A stretch of DNA of 64,000 nucleotides from Foliamicus sp963666765 (GTDB lineage: Bacteria; Pseudomonadota; Gammaproteobacteria; Steroidobacterales; Foliamicaceae), in NCBI GenBank assembly GCA_963666765.1, contig OY762933.1, positions 186,001-250,000 on the forward strand, in the 5' to 3' direction. The position numbers and the translations under genes were made by a program. The notes beneath the pieces are model-generated. The model saw only the letters and a program-made list of their open reading frames with translations, did not search any database and had not been told where the DNA came from. How positions within the stretch are numbered: position 1 is the stretch's first letter; each line of letters begins with the position of its first letter. Shown piece by piece: positions 7,903 through 15,693 of the stretch.

Positions 7903-8769
7903 ATGGTGGGCGAAGTGATGGCTGAAGGGGCTTTCAGTCTTAAGGATACCGAGGCGATAGCCTGGGAGGGTAATCCGGGGATTCCGGGGTTCAAGCGCCG
8001 GCTGCTGTTTCGTGACGACGCGATAGGCGCGGAGGTCAGGATGGACTACGTGCCGCCGGGAATCGTGCCCGGCGAGCTTGAGTTGCCGCACCGGCATTAT
8101 CACAATTCCGTGACCGAGCGGGCCTATACCCTGTCCGGGGATTTTCCGCACTGGGAATTTTCTTCGGTCGAGGACCATGCGGGCGAGTTGATCGTGTTCC
8201 GCCGTCATCTGTTCATGGACCGGCCGCCCAGGAGTATCCATGGGCTTTTGGCGAAGCCGGTGTCCGAAGCGGGGGCGGTGGTCCTTTACTGGAACACGGG
8301 GCCGGGCACGGGCGTGGCTGAGCCGGAAGCGCCGATAGAAACGGTAACGCTTCCTTTCGACGGCCGCGCCGAGAAACTCCGAACGGACTTTTCCGACGCG
8401 CGGATATTCAACAGCGGCACGGTCGCCTGGCGGGCGCATCCGAGTGTGCCGGGCTGGAAGTTCAAACCCCTGGCCGAAGCCGTCGAGAATTCCGGCGCTG
8501 TCAGCCTGGTGCACATTCCCGCCGACTGGACCGGCTCGCCCGGACGCGTGGAGGCGCAGGGCGGTGCTCCATCGCCCTGGCTGTTCGTGGTTGCCGGCGA
8601 CCTGAATCTTTACCTGGCGGAGAACGGAGCGCGCCGCGAGCTTGCGCTGCGGGAAGGCGCGTTTCTCATGTGGCGCGCCGGAACGGCGCCGGCCGTGCCG
8701 CCCGAATCGGCAAGCGACGGCGGATGCACGGTGCTGTGCGTCGGCCACGATCTGTCGGGCCACGGCTGA
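7903..8769 (+). CDS. Cupin-domain protein (bicupin)
   Basis: About 288 residues with two cupin-like halves. The first contains ELPHRHYHNS, which matches the histidine-rich cupin motif 1, and the second ends with GAFLMWRAG. Cupins of this kind are mostly metal-binding small-molecule enzymes or sensors; the substrate cannot be told. The start is uncertain: ATG 7903 and ATG 7918 are both plausible and both lie downstream of the antitoxin remnant; the longer frame from 7873 would begin inside that remnant. A fragment of the same gene is duplicated at about 6690-6785. Confidence 0.65.
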   Translation: MVGEVMAEGAFSLKDTEAIAWEGNPGIPGFKRRLLFRDDAIGAEVRMDYVPPGIVPGELELPHRHYHNSVTERAYTLSGDFPHWEFSSVEDHAGELIVFRRHLFMDRPPRSIHGLLAKPVSEAGAVVLYWNTGPGTGVAEPEAPIETVTLPFDGRAEKLRTDFSDARIFNSGTVAWRAHPSVPGWKFKPLAEAVENSGAVSLVHIPADWTGSPGRVEAQGGAPSPWLFVVAGDLNLYLAENGARRELALREGAFLMWRAGTAPAVPPESASDGGCTVLCVGHDLSGHG

Positions 8770-8778
8770 CGCACGTAA

Positions 8779-8877
8779 CCCCGGGAGCGAGGGCGTCCCG
8801 CCCTCCACCTGGGATCGAGCGCGTCGCGCCTTCGCGGAAGGCGAGACGCCGAGAGGGCAGTGCCCTCTCTCCCAGGC
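8779..8877. repeat. Palindromic intergenic repeat (GGGCGTCCCGCCC type)
   Basis: The gap between two convergent genes is filled by nested inverted repeats: GAGGGCGTCCCGCCCTC, a CCTGGGA/TCCCAGG pair closing most of the element, and GAGGGCAGTGCCCTC inside. The motif CCCGGGAGCGAGGGCGTC and the string GAAGGCGAGACGCC recur at 17331-17386, so this is a dispersed REP-like family. Its position between convergent stops would also suit a transcription end, though no T-run follows. Confidence 0.7.
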
Positions 8878-8883
8878 TGGAGG

Positions 8884-10164
8884 CTAATCCGAGTCCAGGC
8901 AGGCGGCGTTCAGGTCGGCGCGCGTCGGCCAGGTGTCCGGTGACTGGCCGCCGATCGAGTCCACCGCCACCGTAAACAGATTGGGCAGCACGGCGTCGTC
9001 CCATTCCGGCCCGTCCTTGCCGGTGCGCAGAATCACGAGTTCCCGCGAAGGAATCATGTACAGCCGCTGGTCGCCGGCGCCGTCGAGGAAGACGACATCA
9101 TCGGCCACGAACGGCTCCGAGTGCAGGTTGCCCATGAACTCGATACCCGGATCGTACTTGCGCAGGGGCTCATGCGAGGTCCCCAGCCAGAGCTGCATGC
9201 CGTAGTTCTCGTTGGCCGCCGACGGCGTGGTCATTTCATCCACCCAGCCTTCCGGAATCATCTGTTGGCCCGCGTAGCAGCCGTTCTGCATCAGGGCCTG
9301 GCCGATCCGCGCCCAGTCCTCGATCGCGGTCCACATGCAGCAGTCGGTATGCACCATGCCGTCTTCCCGGTCCAGAAGAAGCCAGCCGTCGCGCAGCCCG
9401 AGCGGCGCCCAGAGCCTTTCCGAAAGGTAGTCGGCAAAGCGCTTGCCCGTAGCGCGCTCCACCACGATTCCGGCGACCTGGCTGTTGGGATTGGCGTGCG
9501 AGAAGGCCGTTCCCGGCGGCGCGTAGATGCCTACGTCCAGGTTGGCGGTAACGATGTCGGTACCCATGGTCCGCGCCAGGCGCGCCGAGCCCGGATAGAA
9601 GGCGAATGTCTCCTCCAGGCCCCCGGCCATGTTCAGAAGGTCGCGGATGGTAATGGCGCGGCGTTCGTCCGTGTCCCATTCCGGGAGGAAATCCGCCGCC
9701 GGCTGATCGACCGACTCCATGTGGCCGTCGGCGATGGCGTGGCCCACCATTATCGAAGTCAGGACCTTGGTCAGCGAATGGGTGCTGAATTCCGACTCCG
9801 CGGTCTGGTCGTTGAAGTAACTGGCATGGGCCAGCCGCCCCTTGTAGAGCACCACCAGCGAATCGCTGTCCTGCTGCTCGGCCCAGGTGGCGGCTTCCCG
9901 GGAGACGGTCGGATCGATCGGGTTTTCCGCCTCCGGCCAGGCCTTCAGCGGAATCGTGTCGCTGCCTGTCACAAGTTCCTGCGGGTCGTACCAGGCGCGC
10001 GCGGGGCTCATGGGATTGCCGGTCAGCGAGATGGCGTAGCGCTTGGCGTAGATGCCGTACCAGCCGAACCGCGCAGGCAGAAAAAACAGAATGCCGATCA
10101 CTGCGATGACGATCAGAATCCACTTGCCGGTCTTGGCAAGTCCTCTGAGTATGCGTTTGAGCAT
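8884..10164 (-). CDS. Membrane-anchored serine hydrolase (beta-lactamase/esterase fold)
   Basis: PF00144-type hydrolase of 426 residues. A hydrophobic segment at about residues 14-31 would anchor it in the inner membrane with the catalytic domain in the periplasm. The SxxK nucleophile motif is SLTK; the second catalytic loop reads FSHANPN, with His where a Tyr is normal; HSEPF near the C-terminus resembles the conserved HxG-like region. Members are esterases, peptidases or amidases. It is the last gene of a minus-strand run with two paralogues and a cytochrome. The true substrate is unknown, but the context suggests an ester or amide feeding the divergent oxygenase operon. Confidence 0.8.
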   Translation of the reverse strand: MLKRILRGLAKTGKWILIVIAVIGILFFLPARFGWYGIYAKRYAISLTGNPMSPARAWYDPQELVTGSDTIPLKAWPEAENPIDPTVSREAATWAEQQDSDSLVVLYKGRLAHASYFNDQTAESEFSTHSLTKVLTSIMVGHAIADGHMESVDQPAADFLPEWDTDERRAITIRDLLNMAGGLEETFAFYPGSARLARTMGTDIVTANLDVGIYAPPGTAFSHANPNSQVAGIVVERATGKRFADYLSERLWAPLGLRDGWLLLDREDGMVHTDCCMWTAIEDWARIGQALMQNGCYAGQQMIPEGWVDEMTTPSAANENYGMQLWLGTSHEPLRKYDPGIEFMGNLHSEPFVADDVVFLDGAGDQRLYMIPSRELVILRTGKDGPEWDDAVLPNLFTVAVDSIGGQSPDTWPTRADLNAACLDSD

Positions 10165-10215
10165 GGTGTCTCCTTGATTATTCGTGGGCCGAACGGCTGG
10201 TGTCGTGTCCCGACT

Positions 10216-11058
10216 CTAGTTCGGCGCGGCTCCCGCCGCGTCGTCGGTGGGCCGCCCGGGCAGTATTCCGCCGTAGAGAATCGCCCCGCCGTACATGGGC
10301 GACTGCCACAATTGCTCGGAAAAGCGCGGAATGGCCATGGCCGCGACCGGGAAGCACTGGACGAAGTAGTTCGGTCTTATGGGAAGTCCCTGCAGGGCGT
10401 AGCAGAAGAAGTCGCGGTCATCGATGTGCCAGAACCCGTCCACGCCTTCCATGCTGGAGCTGACCGAGCCGTCCTTGTTGTAATAGGCGTCGAAGACGAA
10501 TTCCCGCTCCTCGTCCACCCAGCGGAAGTGGGTGGTGTTGTGCATCAGGTGGTTCCAGAAGCTCGGAAAGCGCTCGGCGGGCGACTCGCCCCTGGGCGTT
10601 TCGAGGGCGGCAATGTCGATTTCCGGGCGTGGCCAGTCCGCGCCGCCCGTTTCCATCATCATGAAGGAGATCATGGCCAGGCGGTCGCGGTCGGGCACCG
10701 GCTCGGGAATGAGCATGGTGTTGCCGGGCAGGTAGTCGTCGGGATTGGCGAGCCAGTCGTCCACCCGGTCCGGCGTCCAGGCGAACTCGACTTCCTTGAG
10801 CGTCTCGGAATAGCTGAATTCCTCCCGCGAGCCGGCGGTCCGGCCGATCACCTGCCACAGGTTGGGCCCGGCCAGGTGCAGGGCGTCTTCGGCGAGCGTG
10901 TGGCAGGCGCTGCAGCGTTGCTGAAAGGCGAGGCGTCCTCGTACGTAATCGGCCCCGGCGAGCGCCTCGCGGGTGAGACGTTCCTGAGCGTCGGCCGACG
11001 GGGCCGGCAGGCCCCAGGCGATTGCCAACAGGGCGACCGCTGCGGCGGCGCGTTTCAT
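10216..11058 (-). CDS. Secreted c-type cytochrome
   Basis: A periplasmic monohaem class I cytochrome c with a C-terminal extension. ATG 11058 is chosen over the longer frame (11088) because it opens directly into a signal peptide (MKRAAAAVALLAIAWGL, cleavage near SADA-Q). Haem binding is CSACH about 45 residues in; PGNTM offers the distal methionine. About 130 residues follow with no motif I recognise, rich in aromatic residues, suggesting a fused oxidoreductase partner or structural domain. It sits between two serine hydrolase genes and may carry electrons for a periplasmic oxidation step in the same pathway. Confidence 0.8.
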   Translation of the reverse strand: MKRAAAAVALLAIAWGLPAPSADAQERLTREALAGADYVRGRLAFQQRCSACHTLAEDALHLAGPNLWQVIGRTAGSREEFSYSETLKEVEFAWTPDRVDDWLANPDDYLPGNTMLIPEPVPDRDRLAMISFMMMETGGADWPRPEIDIAALETPRGESPAERFPSFWNHLMHNTTHFRWVDEEREFVFDAYYNKDGSVSSSMEGVDGFWHIDDRDFFCYALQGLPIRPNYFVQCFPVAAMAIPRFSEQLWQSPMYGGAILYGGILPGRPTDDAAGAAPN

Positions 11059-11091
11059 GTCATTGCGCTCCGGATTTCTGCCACGCATAGA

Positions 11092-12369
11092 CTAACGGAT
11101 TCCGCGAATGATCGCGTTCGGAATGAAGGCTTCGTCGAAGCCCTTGTCGCGGGGCGGCGGGTAACCCATGCGCAGCACGATGAGGTCCAGCTTCGGACTG
11201 ATCCAGACGCGCACCTTGCCGCCTCCGTCCAGGTAGAAAAGGTCGTCAACGGCAAAAGGCTCCGAGTGACTGTTGGCAAAGTTCGGCGGCATGCTCGGGT
11301 AGTACGGGCGCCGCTCCATGAAAACCGTGTCGGTCCAGATCTGAAAACCGTAGTTCGGGTTGGGTTCCGAGCCGGTGAGCATCTCATCCACCCAGCCGTC
11401 CGGCAGCAATTGCGTGCCGTCGGGCAGCCGCCCGTCTTTCATCAGCAGATGGGCCACCCGCATCCAGTCCGCGGGGGCTGACAGAAAGCAGCAATAGGAG
11501 ATGACATTCCCCTCGACACCGTCGAGGCGCATGGCGCCGCGCTGCGCGCCCATGGGCCGCCAGAGTTTCTCCCCCAGGTAGTGCGCGAAGTTCTTCCCGG
11601 TGGCCCGGTGAATGATCATGCCGGCGAGCTGGGTATTGGGATTGTTGTGGGCAAAGGTCTTGCCCGGTTCGTTTGCCAGTTCAAACGAAAGCACCGTGCC
11701 GTAGATGTCGGACCCCTCCACCAGCTGCATGCTCTTGGAGTACGGCTGCGGCCCCTGGCCGCGCTGCCCGAACGGAAGCTCCAGGCCGGTCGTGTTATGC
11801 AGCACCTGGCGCACCGTGATCTGCCCGCGCGGATCGCCCTTCCATTCGTGGAGGTAGTTCTCGACCGGGTCGTCGAGGCTCCTGATGTCGCCGTCAGCCA
11901 GGGCAAAGCCGGCGACGATTCCGTGCAGGGTCTTCACCCAGGAATGAGAACTGATCGGCGAACTCTCGTGAAATCCTTCCATGAACTCGGCGTGACGGAT
12001 CTTGCCCTTGTGATAGATCATGAAGGCCTGCGTTTCCCGTTCCATGGCGTAGCCCGAAGCAGCGGCGATTGCCTCGGGGTCGATGGTGGCCGGCTCGCCC
12101 GGTTCGGCGCCCGGAAAGAAGGGTTGGGAAACGCCTCCGTCCACCAGGATCATGGGGTTGTACCAGGTCTGGGGCTGGCGGAACGCGGTCTGGTCGGGCT
12201 GGTCGCGCCAGCGTCGCCAGAAATGAAAATCCTGCGCCTCGACCTCGTTGACCCAGTCCACCCGGGCCTGGATTTCCTCCGGCGTCATTTGCCTATTCGG
12301 CTGCCCTTCGGCGGCCATCGCGCCCGCCGCGAGCAGCGCCGCGGCGGAAATCCCCAGTATCGTCTTCAT
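11092..12369 (-). CDS. Secreted serine hydrolase (beta-lactamase/esterase fold)
   Basis: Paralogue of the two flanking hydrolases, with a cleavable signal peptide (MKTILGISAAALLAAGAMA) instead of a membrane anchor. ATG 12369 is preferred to 12387 because GGGAGCAAGG lies at ribosome-binding distance and the signal peptide starts there. The SxxK motif is SWVK; the loop that usually carries YxN reads AHNNPN, again His for Tyr; a C-terminal HSEPF motif is present. It should act in the periplasm on an ester or amide. The upstream paralogue ends at 12384, giving tight operon packing. Confidence 0.8.
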   Translation of the reverse strand: MKTILGISAAALLAAGAMAAEGQPNRQMTPEEIQARVDWVNEVEAQDFHFWRRWRDQPDQTAFRQPQTWYNPMILVDGGVSQPFFPGAEPGEPATIDPEAIAAASGYAMERETQAFMIYHKGKIRHAEFMEGFHESSPISSHSWVKTLHGIVAGFALADGDIRSLDDPVENYLHEWKGDPRGQITVRQVLHNTTGLELPFGQRGQGPQPYSKSMQLVEGSDIYGTVLSFELANEPGKTFAHNNPNTQLAGMIIHRATGKNFAHYLGEKLWRPMGAQRGAMRLDGVEGNVISYCCFLSAPADWMRVAHLLMKDGRLPDGTQLLPDGWVDEMLTGSEPNPNYGFQIWTDTVFMERRPYYPSMPPNFANSHSEPFAVDDLFYLDGGGKVRVWISPKLDLIVLRMGYPPPRDKGFDEAFIPNAIIRGIR

Positions 12370-12383
12370 TGCCTTGCTCCCTT

Positions 12384-13601
12384 TCATTTCAGCCCCGCCA
12401 GCAACAGATTGGGAAGACGCGCGTCATCCCAATCGGTCGCCAGCGCGCCGGTGCGAACGATTACCATGTCGGCGCTCGGAATGATATATACGCGCTGCCC
12501 GCCGAAACCGTCGAAATAAGCCACGTCATCGGCCGCGAACGGCTCGGAATGGTAGCCCCGCAGCGTAGCCTTCGAGTTATAGACGCGCTGCTCGACGTGT
12601 TCATTGCCCAGCCACGTGAGGAAGCCGTAGTTCGGATTGTTGGGCCCGGGCGTGCGAACTGCCGCGATCCATTCCTCCGGCACGACCTGGAGGCCGTTCG
12701 CGCGGCCGTTGTCGAGGTGCAACAGGCCCAGCCGCAGCCAACCGCGCGCGGGAATGTCGAGGCAGCAGTAACTGCGCGCCATGCCGTCCGCGGTATCCAT
12801 CTGCACCCAGGCGTCGCCGGCCCCGAGCGGCTTCCAGAGCGCCTCCGAAAGATATTCCGCGTAACCACGCCCCGTGGCGTTTTCGATCACCAGTCCGAGG
12901 ATGAGCGGATTGATGCTGTTGTATTCGAAGCTCGCGGCCGGCGGCTCCACGGCCGTTTGCGCCAGCGTGGTCGGGCGCATGTCCTGGCCGATCAGCAGGC
13001 CCATCATCGGCCCCAGGCTGCCGAAGGCAAAGGTCGGGAAATCGATCCCGCTGCTTTGCCAGAGCGCCTGGCGAATCGTGATTGCGGAGCGCTCGTCGCC
13101 TGCCCACTCGGGAAGGTAATGACTGACGGGATCGTCCGCCGAGGCAATGTGTCCTTCGGCGATGGCGACTCCCACGAGCAGGGCCACCACCGACTTGTGC
13201 ATGGACTGGGTTGAAGTGAGCGTGTTCTCGTCCGCGCCTTCGTAGTAGTGCTCAAGTTGAATCCGGCCGCCGCGCCATACGATCAGCGCATCCGAGCCGG
13301 TCTCGGCGCCGTAGTCCAGCGCCGCCTGCAGGCTCTCGATGGACAGGGCGCTCTCGCCTAAGGAGGCTTTCGGCAGGGGTGTTTCGGGGCTTCCCGGTAC
13401 CCGCTGCATGTGCCCCGGCCGCTTGCCGGCGAACTGCCCGAAGAAGCGAATGGTTTCGGTTGGTTTTGCGACGAGAAAACCAAGCATGATCAGCAGAACC
13501 AGGCCAACGATTCCGCCCACCGCCCAGGCGATTGTCAAACCGAAGATGCGCAGTAATTTCTTCACCAACTGCTCAGCAGCCCCAACAGGGTTCGTAATCA
13601 T
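12384..13601 (-). CDS. Membrane-anchored serine hydrolase (beta-lactamase/esterase fold)
   Basis: First gene of the minus-strand hydrolase operon, 405 residues. One transmembrane segment lies at about residues 20-45, then a periplasmic PF00144 domain with SMHK (SxxK) and, unlike its two paralogues, a normal Tyr in the second motif (FEYNS). A C-terminal HSEPF is present. It is divergent from the ring-hydroxylating oxygenase operon across about 140 bp, so the two operons may share control. The divergence of catalytic loops within the trio suggests different substrate roles. Confidence 0.8.
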   Translation of the reverse strand: MITNPVGAAEQLVKKLLRIFGLTIAWAVGGIVGLVLLIMLGFLVAKPTETIRFFGQFAGKRPGHMQRVPGSPETPLPKASLGESALSIESLQAALDYGAETGSDALIVWRGGRIQLEHYYEGADENTLTSTQSMHKSVVALLVGVAIAEGHIASADDPVSHYLPEWAGDERSAITIRQALWQSSGIDFPTFAFGSLGPMMGLLIGQDMRPTTLAQTAVEPPAASFEYNSINPLILGLVIENATGRGYAEYLSEALWKPLGAGDAWVQMDTADGMARSYCCLDIPARGWLRLGLLHLDNGRANGLQVVPEEWIAAVRTPGPNNPNYGFLTWLGNEHVEQRVYNSKATLRGYHSEPFAADDVAYFDGFGGQRVYIIPSADMVIVRTGALATDWDDARLPNLLLAGLK

Positions 13602-13695
13602 AGCCGGGGAACGGGGCGCCTTGCCCTCAACGAGGCAGTAACGTCCATGTTGCGGTTTTTCTATTGTTCGACCCGGGCCGTTGCGCGTTGTCAGG

Positions 13696-13713
13696 GCCCG
13701 CGCGGGCTAGAAT
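13696..13713 (+). promoter_or_regulatory. Palindrome abutting a -10-like box upstream of the oxygenase operon
   Basis: GCCCGCGCGGGC (13696-13707) is a perfect 12-bp palindrome immediately followed by TAGAAT (13708-13713), 30 nt before the oxygenase start. The best -35 candidate, TTGTCA at 13689, is only 14-bp spaced, so the promoter would need an activator or the palindrome may be an operator. Evidence is purely positional. Confidence 0.35.
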
Positions 13714-13742
13714 TTGCCAATCACGCGAATCTGCAAGAGACG

Positions 13743-15071
13743 ATGACCGCAAGTTCATACGCCAGCAACTCCGATGCACTGCGCGCCCTGGTCCGGCCCG
13801 ACGCCGTGCATCGCGACCTGTATATCTCCGAGGAACTCTACGAGTTGGAACTTGAGCGCCTCTGGCGCAACACCTGGATCTACATGGGTCACGACAGCCA
13901 GGTCCCGAAGCCGGGGGACTTCTATACCGCGGAAATTGCCGGCTCGCCGCTGGTCATGCTGCGCGGCCGCGACGGGGAAGTTCGCGTTTTCCTGAACCGC
14001 TGCGCGCACAAGGGCACCCGGGTGGTCAGCGCGGTCGAAGGCACAGTCGGAAGCACGCTGCGGTGTCCGTACCACGGCTGGACCTATCGCCTCGACGGCA
14101 GCCTGCGCACGGTACCGCTGAAGGGCGGCTATGACGGCACGGAATTGCCGCGAACGGCCCACTGGCAGGGACTGGCGCAGGTACCCAACGTGGAAATCTA
14201 CCGCGGCTTTGTGTTCGTGCGCCTGAGTAACGAGGGCCCGGATTTTCGCGAGTATTTCGGCGATTCGCTGAGCTCCATCGACAATATGGCCGACCGCTCG
14301 CCGGAGGGACGGCTGGAGATCGCCGGCGGCGTGCTGCGCTATGACCACGACTGCAACTGGAAGATGTTCGTGGAGAACCTCAATGACGCCATGCACCCGA
14401 TGGTGGCGCACCAGTCCTCGGCCGGTATCGCCAAGCGGCTTTGGGAGGAGGAGGGCGACGACGGGACCCCGCCGATGGTGGTGCAGCAGTTTGCGCCCTT
14501 CGTGAACGACTACGACTTCTTCGACGGGATGGGCGTGAAGATCTACGAGAACGGCCACTCGTACACAGGCGTGAAGTTCTCGATCCACTCGAAGTACTCG
14601 GCGGTGGCGGAATACGAGCGGCAGATGTTCGAGGCCTACGGCGAGGATCGCGCCCGTGCCATCCTGGGCGAGAACCGCCACAACACGGTTTACTTTCCCA
14701 GCCTGACGATCAAGGGCGCGATCCAGGCGATTCGCGTGGCCCGGCCGCTGGCGGCGAACAGGACGGTGCTGGAAAGCTGGACGTTTCGCCTGGCGGGCGC
14801 GCCCGAAGAGCTGCTCAAGCGCACGATGACGTATTCGCGGCTGATCAATGCGCCCACTTCGGTGGTCGGGCACGACGATTTGCACTGCTACAGCGAGATA
14901 CAGAAGGGGCTGCATGCGGAGGGCAACGAGTGGGTGAGCCTGCATCGCAACTACGATGCTGCCGAGATCGACAACATTGCCGGCGTTTACAACGGCACCA
15001 GCGAGGTTTCCATGCGGGGTCAGATGCGCGCCTGGCTCAAGTACATGCTTCCCAAAAGCGGGGCTGCATGA
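13743..15071 (+). CDS. Rieske ring-hydroxylating oxygenase, alpha subunit
   Basis: Catalytic subunit of an aromatic-ring-hydroxylating non-haem iron oxygenase, 442 residues. The Rieske [2Fe-2S] site is CAH near residue 85 and CPYHGW about 20 residues later. The mononuclear iron site is suggested by ENLNDAMHPMVAH, with two histidines spaced as in this family. ATG 13743 is preferred to the longer frame because homology to the family starts there and AAGAGACG precedes it. The beta subunit follows after a hairpin element. No ferredoxin or reductase gene is in the operon, so electrons must come from elsewhere. Substrate unknown, probably an aromatic carboxylate or related ring compound. Confidence 0.9.
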   Translation: MTASSYASNSDALRALVRPDAVHRDLYISEELYELELERLWRNTWIYMGHDSQVPKPGDFYTAEIAGSPLVMLRGRDGEVRVFLNRCAHKGTRVVSAVEGTVGSTLRCPYHGWTYRLDGSLRTVPLKGGYDGTELPRTAHWQGLAQVPNVEIYRGFVFVRLSNEGPDFREYFGDSLSSIDNMADRSPEGRLEIAGGVLRYDHDCNWKMFVENLNDAMHPMVAHQSSAGIAKRLWEEEGDDGTPPMVVQQFAPFVNDYDFFDGMGVKIYENGHSYTGVKFSIHSKYSAVAEYERQMFEAYGEDRARAILGENRHNTVYFPSLTIKGAIQAIRVARPLAANRTVLESWTFRLAGAPEELLKRTMTYSRLINAPTSVVGHDDLHCYSEIQKGLHAEGNEWVSLHRNYDAAEIDNIAGVYNGTSEVSMRGQMRAWLKYMLPKSGAA

Positions 15072-15075
15072 TCCC

Positions 15076-15185
15076 GCCTGTTTCGCATCCCCCCTTTCCC
15101 GGGAGACGCATGAACCCGTCCATGGGGCTCGGCGGCGACATCCCTGTCGCCGACGCTCCCGGGAAAGGGGGGATGCGAAACAGGC
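15076..15185. repeat. 110-bp hairpin element, copy A
   Basis: A perfect 30-bp inverted repeat (15076-15105 with 15156-15185) encloses a 50-nt loop. The inner 60 nt, from GGGAGACGCATGAACCC through the inner hairpin GGCGACATCCCTGTCGCC to CTCCC, recur almost unchanged at 21546-21655, but the outer 25 bp of each arm differ completely between the two copies while still pairing perfectly. It separates the alpha and beta oxygenase genes, so it is transcribed within the operon. Confidence 0.9.
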
Positions 15186-15216
15186 TCGCGTGGGCGCGGT
15201 TCCAGGTGACCCGATC

Positions 15217-15693
15217 GTGATTAAGAAGGGGGAGTTGGCGCGGTTCGTTTATCGGGAGGCGCGGCTGATCGATGAGAAGCGGCTGGACGAGTGGTACGAG
15301 CTGTTTGCGGAGGACGCGCTGTACTGGATGCCGCTGGTGCGGGGCCAGACGGATCCGCACAGCCACACTTCGCTGTTCTGCGAGGACAGGTTCCTGCTCA
15401 AGGTGCGCATCGAGCGGCTGAAGAACCCGCTGTCGCATTCGCAGCAGCAGCCGAGCTTCTGCCAGCACGTCCTGCAGCGTCCCGAAACCGTGCGCAGCGA
15501 CGACGAGGCACGGGAATACGAACTGCGCACGCCCTTCGTCTACCTCGAATCCCGGCTGGACGAGCAGTTCACGCTGGGAGGCGTGGCGCATCACACATTG
15601 CGCCGGGAAGACGGTCAACTCAGGATCGCGGTCAAGCGCATCGAACTGTTGAATCGCGACGCGGCGCTGCCGTCGATACAGCTTTTCCTGTGA
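15217..15693 (+). CDS. Ring-hydroxylating oxygenase, beta subunit
   Basis: Small subunit (158 residues) of the same oxygenase, SnoaL/NTF2-like fold: ARFVYREARLIDEKRLDEWY at the N-terminus and the family-typical EDALYWMPL. It is structural and forms the alpha3beta3 assembly. The start is GTG 15217; no ATG exists between the hairpin element and the first conserved residues in this frame. Its stop overlaps the GTG of the next gene by 4 nt, indicating translational coupling. Confidence 0.88.
   Translation: MIKKGELARFVYREARLIDEKRLDEWYELFAEDALYWMPLVRGQTDPHSHTSLFCEDRFLLKVRIERLKNPLSHSQQQPSFCQHVLQRPETVRSDDEAREYELRTPFVYLESRLDEQFTLGGVAHHTLRREDGQLRIAVKRIELLNRDAALPSIQLFL

Noticed and set aside
9121..11481. 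786-codon plus-strand ORF
   Set aside because: Antisense to a serine hydrolase, a cytochrome c with CxxCH and part of another hydrolase; a GC-driven shadow with no domain.
12369..13214. 281-codon plus-strand ORF
   Set aside because: Antisense shadow of the membrane-anchored serine hydrolase; Arg/Ala-rich without motifs.
15106..15155. Small peptide starting MNPSMGLGGDIP in the hairpin loop
   Set aside because: The reading frame is only the repeat core seen at both copies; no ribosome site and continuation differs between copies.
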